In this document: piece by piece, positions 33,211 through 43,417 of the stretch
How the letters are laid out: each line of letters starts with the position of its first letter
How positions within the stretch are numbered: the first letter of the stretch is position 1
The notes under the pieces: model-generated
Seen by the model: the letters and a program-made list of their open reading frames with translations, nothing else
What the model was told of the DNA's origin: nothing
The model's database searches: none
From: Zygaena filipendulae
Lineage: Eukaryota; Arthropoda; Insecta; Lepidoptera; Zygaenidae
Length of the DNA stretch: 64,000 nt
Direction: 5' to 3'
NCBI GenBank assembly: GCA_907165275.2
Contig: CAJRBF020000009.1
Location: forward strand, 355,672 to 419,671
Position numbers and translations under genes: made by a program

Positions 33211-35950
33211 TGTAACTTACCCCCCCTCGCGCGACTTTCTCCGATCTACTTCTTACTACGATGATCTCTAATTTGGCCTGATTGTCTAGTGGTTAGGACT
33301 CTAAATTCGTTGTGTGCAGTAACCTATGATTCTTTTAGGTTGAGATTGAACTATCGTCTTAGTATTTGCATCATAGTTTTTAGTTTTGGTTAAGTTTATA
33401 GCTAAGATTCTAAAGTTAATACATGAACGATCTCTAATTTATGTTTAGCGAATACACGAACGATCTTAGACTAGTACACGGACGAATCCCTATTTTTATT
33501 GCTTTCGTGCGACCTCTTTCCTAACTTTAGGTGGATGATCTATTTTTAATTCATCTATGTGGATGATCTACTTTTAGTTTATTTATGTGGATGATCTAGT
33601 TTTGTTAGTTTGTTTGTGACGACCTGCCTCCCTAACATTATATCGATGTTCTATTTTATTAGTTTGTTTACCGGCCTAATTCATTAGTTTATATTGACGA
33701 CCTAATCTATTGCTTGTAGGCTAAGTTTGAATAATCTTGACCCTAATGTTTGTCTATCTCTACAATTTGTTTTAGTTTGTGTTTGTCGGTTTAACCCCGG
33801 TCAACATCTCGTCAAAAGCTACCATTCCTGGCTCAGATGGCTCAGACATTGCCAGGACGCATAAATATATTTAATAAACCACCCAGACGATTCTATTCCA
33901 AGGTCGACCAGATTTTGTCCCCTCAGCATGACGCAAGCATTGGCCACAGGAACCTCAAGTACTACGTGAAATGATTGTTGGCACTGCAACCAATCCCGAC
34001 GTCAAACCGAAGGTAAGGCTTCCAGTTAATACATAAGTATTCGCCGGAAGGTGGTATAGCCCCTCCTGCGCTATTCCACGGTGATGACCATCCAGCACAA
34101 TGCCTTCGTCACCTCCCCCAACCTGTTTCACAAGGTAGAGGATCATTCTAGATAGTTACATCTAAGATCATTCACCAGCGTCCGCTTCAGGAATCCAGTG
34201 AGGAGACTGTACGTCCCCAGTCCGAAGACTACCGCCGCGTTGGAGCCATGGTGAGCCCTTGAATATGTGCCAGCCCGAAGACCAGGGTTGGGTGGGACCA
34301 CCACAAACCAAACCCCAGCACAGTGATCCAAAATTGTATGTGTGTGTTGTCGGAGACCAATCTCTCCCTGGAACCTGGAACTTCAGCTGATGAACTCTCT
34401 GTCATACTGCAAGTAGTAAAGCCGTAGCCTAGCCGTAGCTGTAGAGTTGAATGGCTCTCTCTCCCCTGTGAACCCACTCGGGCATCCAACTCGTTCTGCC
34501 ACATCAGAACATTGGCAAGCACATCGTGTTGAAAAACACAAAGGTTGCCGAGAATCTAGCGTCAGCGACGAGGTCGCCAACAGCCGATCCCCCAGCCTCT
34601 GCACAACGGTCTCGATCGCAAAGCGCAGGGACCTACGTAAGCATACATGTGGTTGCGAGTCACAGTAGCTCCAGTCTGTCTCCGCAGCCAGCAATCGAGC
34701 CACAGAGCGCATTGGCCCATCGATAATATTTGTAATAAAAAGAAAGGTAAAACAGAAAGAAGAGCGAACAACCCTTCCCTAGTGTAGGAGAGGGCCGGCA
34801 TCTCCAGTCAGCCGCATCGGTGATATGTAGATTGAATAACACGGAAGGCGTTGTTATTCAAGGTAAGATACAAGGCGCACAACGAAACTCGTCACGGCGC
34901 AGATGACTCAAGGCGCGGATTTTTACCCATCTACGCCATCATACGCTCGCGACGTGCAATGTCCAACCGTTCAAGATTAGAGTTCCGTTTGCTTCGAGCC
35001 TATTTGGTACTGTGATTTGAAGATCCTTCCTCGTGACTAATGTTTTCAGGTCTACGCTCGAGATATCCTAACGGACGTCAAGTGCACTGACAGACCTTCG
35101 CACAAAAACATTAAACCACTCTGTGCTGTCGCTCGCTCAACAAGACTATTCGTAACGAACCGTCTTTTGTAATGATAAAAATCAATACAAATATTCTACT
35201 CAAAGCATCTCGTTCACGAGGCGCATCGGCCCACATACGCTTTCATGCGACCACCAAGTATCACAATCGCGCATGCTCGCCTCTGCACAACGCAATCAGG
35301 ACACAATGCGTAATGACGAAACTTCCAGGTCGCGTGTACGAATCCTTGCACAAACCGATAAATCGTTCTGCGCGCAGACCGCTCGACCACGACGTACTTT
35401 GCATGAATATTATTTATTAAAAAATTTGTATGAGAAAATAAATTTTATGTTTGATAAATGTGCAATAATATTATATTTATTGTCCCTTAGACGTTCCCTC
35501 CCCAGCGCATTCGTTTATTATTACACTATTATCAATTTACTTTCCCAACAAACTTTTGTCGTCAGGACATTTTTTCACCTCCGTATTCCCCGTAGATATA
35601 CGGCCCGTGGATACTGGCGGTGCGTTCAGCCCTGTATTCCGAGACGCCTGCATGGGGGGATTCGCGTTTTCTAACTTGCTCCTATACTCTCGAAATTCAA
35701 TATACATTTGGTATTCCCTAATACAAGCACTTTCCTTCATATAATATTTTGTCCTAACTTCTTTAGTTTAGGAGTTATTATTGATAAACGTACTAAAACT
35801 TGTTTTCGATGTTATTTGAACCGCAATGTCCTCTAATATGTTTTAAATGTAATTTTATAGGTGTATTTTATTATCTTCTATACTTTAATAATTATTTAAG
35901 ATTTTAATTATAACCAAAAAAAATTTTGTAGGACCTTATGGGTCGTCACA
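33211..35950 (+). mobile_element. Element X, copy 2, inserted inside BEL-2
   Basis: 2,740 bp, uninterrupted, TGTAACTTACC...GGTCGTCACA, with target duplication ATGG (33,207-33,210 and 35,951-35,954). This is the reference copy for X. It has three units of a 28-bp repeat (starting 33,531, 33,559, 33,587) where the other copies have two. No convincing ORF; frames shared between copies simply follow nucleotide identity. Confidence 0.88.
33275..33350 (+). ncRNA. tRNA-His-like module in X copy 2
   Basis: GCCTGATTGTCTAGTGGTTA followed by GGAC matches the 5' half of animal tRNA-His(GTG) at nearly every base. CGTTGTG then holds the GTG anticodon position, and GTAACC follows. The T-arm region (GGTTGAGATTG) is decayed. 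A box-A promoter is plausible, box B weak. Probably a tRNA-derived relic and not a working tRNA. Confidence 0.55.
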
Positions 35951-35954
35951 ATGG

Positions 35955-35997
35955 CATGTTCGTTTTCCGATCTTATCTCCGTTTCCGTTTGTTTGAG

Positions 35998-36039
<42 letters not shown>

Positions 36040-36637
36040 GCTTTTTTACTTCTTCATTGGTGGTGAATGTTTGTTTGTCGGATTTGTTGCTGTATTTTTC
36101 GGCGAACCGTTCGTCCAAAACGCCGAATAGCGAGTTCGCAATGTATCCGATTCCGCACACGGTTGCGTTTTGGTTCCGTCTTTGCAACCCCAGCCGTTGA
36201 GCGGCCGCTTCCGTTATTAGATTGATTTGCGATCCCTGATCTAGTAAGCATCTTAATAGCATATACGAGCCATCAATTGCTCTAACCTTTAGTTGTACCG
36301 TAGCGAGTAACACTTCATTATGGTTGGCGACCGCGTGATTTACTTTTCGATTTGAGGTCATTGGTTTGTTGTTAGGTGTCGATTTATTCACCCAAGGTTG
36401 TTGACTCGACGACGTCATCGCCTCGATATCGCCTTGTAGGTCATGCAATGTAGTGTGATGTGCGTCGTTGCATATCTTGCATCTTTTAATTGACCGACAT
36501 TCCTTTCCATTGTGCGAATACATGCAGTTTTTGCATATGTTGTTTTGATTTAGTGACCTCATTTTCGCACCTGGTGTCATGTTTTGAAATACTTTGCATT
36601 CAACTAAAATATGATTTGTGTTGCATAATGGGCACAT
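35955..36637 (-). pseudogene. BEL-2 zinc knuckles and protease, truncated
   Basis: Cys/His clusters (CPLCNTNHILVEC, CKNCMYSHNGKEC, CKICNDAHHTTLH) followed by the aspartic protease site CLLDQGSQINLIT, the usual Gag-end/protease order of BEL elements. After the protease the frame enters a poly-Thr run coded by about 13-14 ACA units (GTT on the plus strand, about 36,000-36,040) and then the X insertion border at 35,954. Reverse transcriptase never appears. A frameshift separates it from the upstream Gag frame. Confidence 0.75.
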
Positions 36638-36684
36638 TCTTTCAAAATTCGCATGGTATGTTCCGATTGGAAAGTGCTTCTGTT

Positions 36685-37611
36685 TTATGTTGTTGTTTTT
36701 TGGGTCCTTTGGGATGGTCGCGATATCCCTTGTGGTAGCGTTGTTGGGTCGGCTTGAGTATCTCGCTTGTTGTTTCTGGTAAGAGGTTCTAGGGCTGTGA
36801 ATTTGTTTTCTAGAAACTCTAGTAATTCGTTAAGGACCGGTAATTCTCGTGGTGATTTTCTTGTTTCTTTGTACGCTTTGTAGGTGTCAGAGTCCAATTT
36901 TTCGGTGATAATGTGTACCAGAATTGGATCCCATGCCGATGTATCTATGCCCAGGTTTTGAATGGCATAGATCGCTTCCATACTTAAATCGTGTAGTCGC
37001 TTTAACTCGTAAGCGTTTTGTTGTTGAATAGCCGGCTGTCCCATAAATGTTTGTATTTGCTTGGTGAAAAGCAATTGTAAATTGTTGTATCTGTGGCTAA
37101 GAATGTCCCAACTGGTATCGTAATTGTCCGCCGATGTTACGAGATGTTGGACTATACGTTCGGCTTCTCCCTTTAGTTTTGTTTTTAGATGTTGCATTTT
37201 CTGCGTTTTTGTTAACTTTATGTTGTTATGGATTATTTCGCAGAAAAGATCCTTAAACGTTGGCCACTGTGCGTGATCTCCGTAAAACGCTGGAATCTCA
37301 ACTGTCGGAACCGATTTGTAGAGGTGGTCAGAGGCGTTGAGTTTGCAGTTTAATTCTCGCTTAGTTTTTTCAAAAATATTTTCGTAACTGTTGAATTCGA
37401 TTTCATGATCGATGTCTGAGCTTGTATGTAAGTTATCAATTTCCCAGTGAGTTTTATCTATTGTGTCCCAGCGGGATTGAAGTTCTTTCAGTTTATCCTC
37501 AAGTTCCCATTTTTCTGCGAGTTTGTTAATGTTGATGTTGTTCACCATTCTCATGAAGGCTTTGAAGTTTGTGCTTTGTTGAGAAATAAGTTCATCTGTT
37601 TTAGATGGCAT
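36685..37611 (-). pseudogene. BEL-2 Gag
   Basis: 308 codons from ATG 37,611. VPTVEIPAFYGDHAQWPTFK and FCEIIHNN..LTKTQKMQHL match the DUF1759-type Gag core of BEL elements. The N-terminal part is charged and helical. The frame ends in RTQKTTT at 36,685, while the zinc-knuckle region continues in a different frame, so one indel near 36,690-36,730 has broken Gag. Confidence 0.75.
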
Positions 37612-37850
37612 TTTAATTGTAGATGTTCAATACCCAGTGTGTTTGTGTGGGTATTATCTCGGCTGTTTGCCTTGCGTTGTGGCGTACGATTTTGCCTTTC
37701 GCTACGATATGTTGCGCGCCTTCTCAATTGAGCCGGTGAAACCCGCTTGTGGGAGGCCGACCAACCGATTCGCTATCGTAGCTGATGCCACAATTCGTAC
37801 GATGTTGTTGTTGTGCGCTGTATCACCGTTGTAGGTTGTGGTGACGCGAT

Positions 37851-37863
37851 GCTCGAAGGACCA
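37851..37863 (-). other. Primer binding site of BEL-2 (tRNA-Tyr-like)
   Basis: On the minus strand TGGTCCTTCGAGC begins three bases after the 5' LTR and matches the complement of the tRNA-Tyr 3' end for 13 bases. Confidence 0.6.
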
Positions 37864-37866
37864 TTA

Positions 37867-38145
37867 TGTAGGGGCTGTTTGCTCCTGCATAGATTCAGTG
37901 ACTTGTGGCTGTGGTCACAGGTTGATGCCCACGGGAAGGGTGGCCGAAAGTAAACGAGTATTTCTTGTTGTTGTCACCGTGGAACCCACCTTTTATTTCT
38001 AAGTTGTGGCCTTTTATACACATTTTTGTTGGTGGCGGGGGCATGCACGAGTAGCGCGATCAGCTAAGTTTAATCTGGGCCAAATTAGTAGCGCGATCAG
38101 CTAAGTTTAATCTGGGCCAAAAATAGTGTCGAGCTAGCTTGTACA
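37867..38145 (-). repeat. 5' LTR of BEL-2
   Basis: 279 bp, the partner of 31,601-31,879 with a handful of substitutions, followed by the CGATG target copy and resumed X sequence. Confidence 0.88.
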
Positions 38146-39267
38146 CGATGTGCTTGCCAATGTTCTGATGTGGCAGAACGAGTTGGATGCCCGAGTGGGT
38201 TCACAGGGGAGAGAGAGCCATTCAACTCTACAGCTACGGCTAGGCTACGGCCTCACTGCTTGCAGTATGACAGAGAGTTCATCAGCTGAAGTTCCAGGTT
38301 CCAGGGAGAGATTGGTCTCCGACAACACACACATACAATTTTGGATCACTGTGCTGGGGTTTGGTTTGTGGTGGTCCCACCCAACCCTGGTCTTCGGGCT
38401 GGCACATATTCAAGGGCTCACCATGGCTCCAACGCGGCGGTAGTCTTCGGACTGGGGACGTACAGTCTCCTCACTGGATTCCTGAAATGGACGCTGGTGA
38501 ATGATCTTAGATGTAACCATCTAGAATGATCCTCTACCTTGTGAAACAGGTTGGGGGAGGTGACGAAGGCATTGTGCTGGATGGTCATCACCGTGGAATA
38601 GCGCAGGAGGGGCTATACCACCTTCCGGCGAATACTTATGTATTAACTGGAAGCCTTACCTTCGGTTTGACGTCGGGATTGGTTGCAGTGCCAACAATCA
38701 TTTCACGTAGTACTTGAGGTTCCTGTGGCCAATGCTTGCGTCATGCTGAGGGGACAAAATCTGGTCGACCTTGGAATATAATCGTCTGGGTGGTTTATTA
38801 AATATATTTATGCGTCCTGGCAATGTCTGAGCCATCTGAGCCAGGAATGGTAGCTTTTGACGAGATGTTGACCGGGGTTAAACCGACAAACACAAACTAA
38901 AACAGATTGTAGGGATAGACAAACATAAGGGTCAAGATTATTCAAACTTAGCCTACAAGCCAATAGATTAGGCCGGAAAACAAACTAATAAAATAGGGCA
39001 TCGATATAATGTTAGGGAGGCAGGTCGTCACAAACAAACTAACAAAACTAGATCATCCACATAAATAGATTAAAAATAGATCATCCACCTAAAGTTAGGA
39101 AAGAGGTCGCACGAAAGCAATAAAAATAGGAATTCGTCCGTGTACTAATCTAAAACCGTCCGTGTATTCGCTAAGCATAAATTAGAGATCGTTCATGTAT
39201 TAACTTTAGAATCTTAGCTATAAACTTAACCAAGCAAAAACTATGATGCAAATACTAAGACGATAGT

Positions 39268-39342
39268 TCAATCTCAACCTAAAAGGATCATAGGTTACTG
39301 CACACAACGAAGTTAGAGTCCTAACCACTAGACAATCAGGCC
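39268..39342 (-). ncRNA. tRNA-His-like module in X copy 1
   Basis: Reverse complement of the module described at 33,275-33,350. The 5' half is again the better kept. Confidence 0.5.
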
Positions 39343-39410
39343 AAATTAGAGATTATCGTAGTAAGAAGTAGATCGGAGGAAGTCGCGCGAGGGGGGGTAA
39401 GTTACAACAG

Positions 39411-40079
39411 GTGACCTGCGTCGCATGTCGATGCACTGGTTGCGGTCACTGCCCCGCCCCCTGCCCCCGCCCACCCCATCCCACCCTCGCAGCACTCGAC
39501 TATAAACGCTCCGAATTTCGTCTTACGAAATAAATGACGTCGCTTTTGACTTAGAAACAAAATATGATAAAAAAGTGAAGCAATTTTATCATTATTATAA
39601 TAAAGATCTGCTCCCTCCTTCCCCCTCTCCCTGCCTTTCGCTAAGCGTTTTATAAAATTACACTTAACGTTTTTGGTTCACCCGGCAGATAATTGTTCGC
39701 CGGAAGATCATCGAATTAAGCTGGAAATTTACGAGGTGGCAGCGCCGCGCCGCGGTGCAATCAAGATGAAAGCCTCACCAGCCGAGATGACGGCCCTCAC
39801 TCAAGTCGCCCTCCCCCCCTCGCCCCCCGCCCCGCCGCACTCGCCCTCCACCCACAGCCTCCCCCCACCGCTGGGCCCGCAGTCGTGAACTGGTGTTTCA
39901 CAAACCTACGTTAGCGCGCGGAAACAATACGTTCTATTGCCACATTAGGGCCGCCGGCCGGCGAGCGGAGAAAAACTAGATCCGAACTCGAATAACTTGT
40001 CTCGGAGCGGTGCTAGTAGGTATTCTTAGTTCATTAGGGGCTAATTGGCTGCTGCGGTGGGTGTTTGCGGGGGACTACA
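39411..40079. other. Non-repeat DNA around the candidate exon
   Basis: Apart from the candidate exon at 39,689-39,888 nothing is recognised. The sequence is GC-rich in parts and lies between X copy 1 and a LINE fragment. Confidence 0.4.
39689..39888 (+). CDS. Candidate host terminal exon, Pro-rich C-terminus, unknown
   Basis: An acceptor-like TTCACCCGGCAG ends at 39,688. After two bases finishing a split codon the frame runs NCSPEDHRIKLEIYEVAAP..., then a Ser/Pro/His-rich tail (PPSPPAPPHSPSTHSLPPP) to TGA 39,886-39,888. The region is GC-rich and not covered by a recognised repeat. No upstream exon was found within the window and I do not recognise the protein. It could be a chance frame in GC-rich DNA. 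Confidence 0.3.
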
Positions 40080-40355
40080 AAGAAAAGAAAGAAAGAAAAA
40101 TGAGTTTATTGGTCCCCACATAAAGATAAAAAATAAGAGACGGACAAAATACAAACTTAACAAATATTATGAAGGAGATAGAAGGGTGTGCTGTGTGGGG
40201 GCCAATCGGTCACTGCCTCAGCATAAATGCTTCATTATGTCTGTGGGGCAGAACATAATGAAGCGCTGGTCTTCCGACAGGGCCGCAATGCAGTCGCGTC
40301 ACAAAATGGTTTCACTGTCATTGAAATAAGTATATTAGATATAAGTATAAATAAG

Positions 40356-40420
40356 TACACACATACATACATACACGTACATACACACACATATGCGTAC
40401 ATACACACACACACACACAC
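40356..40420. repeat. CA/CATA microsatellite
   Basis: Interrupted ACATAC and ACAC runs, including a pure stretch of about nine AC units near 40,402-40,420. Confidence 0.85.
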
Positions 40421-40652
40421 ATGCAAATAAACATGCAAACAACAAACAATTACTCAAATACAGAGGGATATATAAGAGATTATAATATATTCACAACATA
40501 AGTGTAAACAGAAGAATGAAACACATAAAAAGTGTTGAAAATAAATAAATAAATAAAATAAAGATAAATAAATCTACACAGGCACAGATAAGGACGTAGG
40601 AGAAAATAATAGATCACTGTAAATTGTTTACCACACAATATATTGGTTCCTA

Positions 40653-41108
40653 CTAAACAGTGGTGGCTGGAGAGGTCTTCTGTAAATTAATGAGGAGCTT
40701 TTTTAGTGCTAGCCTAAAGCTGTGTACTGTACTTAGATCACGCACTGGCGGAGGCAAATCGTTCCAGCACCGAGTGGAAGCAAAGCGGAAGGAACCCCTA
40801 AATGCCATTGACTTGTGCCTGTGTGTGCACAATATATGAGTACAAGCCCTTCTCGGACGCATCCTGGTTTCTTCCGCCCAGCTAAGCTTATCATATAGAT
40901 ACTGTGGAATTCTCGTTTTGATAAGACCAAAAAGAAGCGTTGCAAGGTGTAGTCTTCTGCGCGCTGCCATCTTGAGGAGATTTGATGCATTTAAAAAAGG
41001 AGTAATATGAGCTCGAGGGGGAACACTGAAGCAAAAACGCGCACAAGCATTTTGAATGCGTTGGATTAATTTATCAGTCCTGCCCAAAAGGCAAGGGCCA
41101 TAAACCAC
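40653..41108 (-). pseudogene. LINE ORF2 C-terminal fragment
   Basis: 151 codons including DKLIQRIQNACARFCF, RAHITPFLNASNLL, LLFGLIKTRIPQYL and STRCWNDLPPPVRDL, which follow the typical post-RT region of Jockey/CR1-type ORF2. The reading continues upstream (SKLNYCDVVYGPCLLG) to about 41,135, where similarity ends abruptly. Confidence 0.75.
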
Positions 41109-41633
41109 ATCACAGTAATTGAGCTTAGAGAGAATGACACACTACAAGCTCCATGCATCCGACGCACATAGAGGAGTAGGTAATAATTACTTCGGTTCAT
41201 TGGAGATCTTAACGCGAACAGACAACATCAACATTACTAATAATGTTGAATTGAACTATTATGTACTTAAAGTTGAAGGATCACACTATGTACCTATGTA
41301 CACTGTACATCCCACCCGCACAACCTTGTTCCTGGTTCTCAGCGTTACCTGTGAAAGAGAAAAGGAACAACGCAAGAAAGTTGGAATTATACGCAGATAC
41401 AACAACGCAATGAAGTGGTCGGCGCTGCACTTCTATACGAGCTGATAAATTGTATACGCCTTCTCTCCAGCCAATAATATGATGTATGAGAGCACTGTAC
41501 TATGCAGGACTTCATAATTCAAGACTCAAGACACCCAGGTATTTAGGTACTCATATAGGTCCCCACGGAGTCTCATACATGAAACCTCACTTATAAAGAT
41601 AATACTTATAATGATAACTTTCGCTCTTCACAG

Positions 41634-41714
41634 CTTCCCACTGAAAACATGGCCGGAGAGAAGAAGCTGCTCAACAAACTCTCCAGTAGCACTCTGCACT
41701 CTGTCAGTTTATGA
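41634..41714 (+). CDS. Candidate short terminal exon of a host gene
   Basis: A good acceptor (CTTTCGCTCTTCACAG, ending 41,633) precedes 26 codons in phase 0: LPTENMAGEKKLLNKLSSST and then LHSVSL, TGA at 41,712-41,714. Phase 0 is compatible with the donor at 2,597 of the glutamate receptor, and the end S-V-S-L resembles a class II PDZ ligand, so an alternative receptor tail is conceivable. That link is speculation across 39 kb. It may belong to another gene or be chance. Confidence 0.35.
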   Translation, partial: LPTENMAGEKKLLNKLSSSTLHSVSL

Positions 41715-43417
41715 CGTAAGGTTATTTAACGTAGTACAAATCCCTTCGGTTTGGAAAATTATAGTTTGGAGTGTATAAGTATTGATTTTGCGATATCGCT
41801 AAATTTGTCTTACGTTAGTATACTATGTTGCCTTACGAAGACGAAAAAAACCTAAGGGTCTTGATGTATTAGTGAAGTAAAATCTCTGGGAAGCCGCTCG
41901 CATCGGACGGGATCAGAGGCGGGATAAAGTTGCAGGCGCGCACTTCTGCTGCGTCCCTGCGTACGGCGTTATTGGCAGCGCTCCGCGGCGGGCGGCTCCT
42001 GATCTCCGATTACTATCTAATTTATTGCCGCCGCTGAGCACGGTGGAACATAATCAAGATAGATTGTTCCTACGTATGCAAGATATTACTTGTAATTACA
42101 CATTATCTCTCGCTGTGTTATATTATGTTTTATACACTGATATACCAGTTCTATTACGTATATATACGAGTGTTGAATAAATCTTAAAATAATATTATTT
42201 ACTCAACGGTTCCCCGCGATTTACACCCGCGTCAGTTCTGAAATTCCCTCAAGAATTCTGGACAAAAAGTATCATAATTATGTCCTTTTCTTTACCTCTG
42301 ACAACGAGTACGAAAAATTTCATGATCGCTTTAATAGTTAAGGCGCGCTAAGGTAAGACGTGACAGACTGAGACGGACTGACAGTGAAGAACAGTGATAT
42401 AAGTATTGCAAAGAATAATAAAACGTTGTTATTCGAAAAAGTTGTATCAAAAACTGTGAAGAGAGGCAATAATAATTCTCAGCTAGAGCATGGCAATAAT
42501 GGTGCAGGTCAACACCATCTGCTGCCGTCTGATTTATGATATCTGGGGGAAAAAATACTCTGGAACCGTCGGCTCGGTTCGTTTCTTGTCGCAGTATAAA
42601 TGACGAAAAAAGGTTTCAGCGAGTTTCAGCTGAATTTAGCGGGCGCGGTTATTGATGTCGCAGCGGCTTTGCGTCCCTGGCCCTGGCAATGGGAGCCTGG
42701 CCCTGGCCCGCCCCAGTAATGAAAACAATTATTGATTTGTTTACTGCATCCACCTCTCCACTGTTCCGGGTTTGATCGTGTCGTTGCATTGTGTAACGTG
42801 TGTTTTTTTTAATTATATTGATTTACCAAACTGACAACAATACCTACTATAACCATGCATCACGAGATATAGGTACCTAACATTACAACACAATTGTTGC
42901 TGTTTTCAAAGTTTTATCACAATCGCACCAATGGTTTAGAAACTCAGAAGACAGACATAAAACATTATTTTTTTATAAACACTACCTGTGCCCCGCGATT
43001 TCACTCGCGTGAGTTTTGGGATCAGGAGCCTTTGCGGACGCAGGCAGAACAATCCGTCAAAGTTTCATCACAATCGTACCAATAGTTTCGAAATGCACAG
43101 AGGACAGACATATAAACATTCATTTTTATTTATAAAGAAGAATATTATAATTAGGTATGAAGAATAAGAAAGAATATTAAATAGGTAATCCTAAAGTACT
43201 ACATTTATTTGTCGTAAAAAATTAAGTAGTAGGTAGGTATCTACCTAAATTCTAACCAAAACATATTACGTAAAAAAATACTTAAAAGTATTCCCCAGGA
43301 CCTTGAGGCATTATCAGTTTTATAGGAAAGAAGACAATATTAAAAAAAAACTGAATAGTTTTTGGTCCCTTTGTTTTGTATACTACCTATAGCTCGACTT
43401 GGGGGAAATATTAATAA
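41715..43417. other. Intergenic, lepidopteran repeat fragments
   Basis: Contains segments resembling Lep1/Helitron-type repeats (CCCCGCGATTTACACCCGCGT near 42,213 and CCCCGCGATTTCACTCGCGT near 42,992) and two related stretches around 42,905-42,990 and 43,055-43,135 (TCACAATCG.ACCAAT...GACAGACAT). No gene recognised. Confidence 0.45.

Larger units (their letters stand above)
31601..38145 (-). mobile_element. BEL-2: env-bearing BEL/Pao-like element, pol missing, inserted in X copy 1
   Basis: Two 279-bp LTRs (minus strand TGTACAAGCTAGC...CAGCCCCTACA) in the same orientation. The target duplication is CGACG (31,596-31,600) versus CGATG (38,146-38,150), the left copy with one change. The order on the minus strand is 5' LTR, tRNA-Tyr-like primer site, gag, zinc knuckles/protease, then X copy 2, then the distal part of an env-like gene and the 3' LTR. 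RT, RNase H, integrase and the N-terminal part of env are absent. Because X copy 2 carries a clean ATGG duplication, the pol deletion is not a product of that insertion. Confidence 0.85.
30177..39406 (-). mobile_element. Element X, copy 1 (minus strand), split by BEL-2
   Basis: On the minus strand it begins TGTAACTTACCCC and ends GGGTCGTCACA. The flanking 4-bp duplication is ACAG (30,173-30,176 and 39,407-39,410). Without BEL-2 (31,601-38,145 plus one target copy) about 2,680 bp remains, matching copies 2 and 3 end to end. It has TG...CA termini and a 4-bp TSD but no protein-coding domain, internal LTR pair, primer site or polypurine tract, so a long solo LTR is the simplest reading. A tRNA-His-like module lies near its start (39,268-39,342). 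Confidence 0.82.
40080..41135 (-). mobile_element. 5'-truncated LINE fragment (minus strand)
   Basis: On the minus strand it runs from ORF2 C-terminal coding sequence (41,135-40,653) through a 3' UTR to a TTTC-rich tail at about 40,080-40,100. A CA-rich microsatellite lies in the UTR. It is a different family from the other LINEs in the window. Confidence 0.7.

Noticed and set aside
33275..33350. A functional tRNA-His gene
   Set aside because: The 3' half no longer fits a T-arm or acceptor stem, so only a tRNA-like relic is reported.
34229..35674. Frames of 80-133 codons shared by all three X copies
   Set aside because: The copies are nearly identical in DNA, so shared frames are expected. 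No domain, no codon pattern, and several overlap on both strands.
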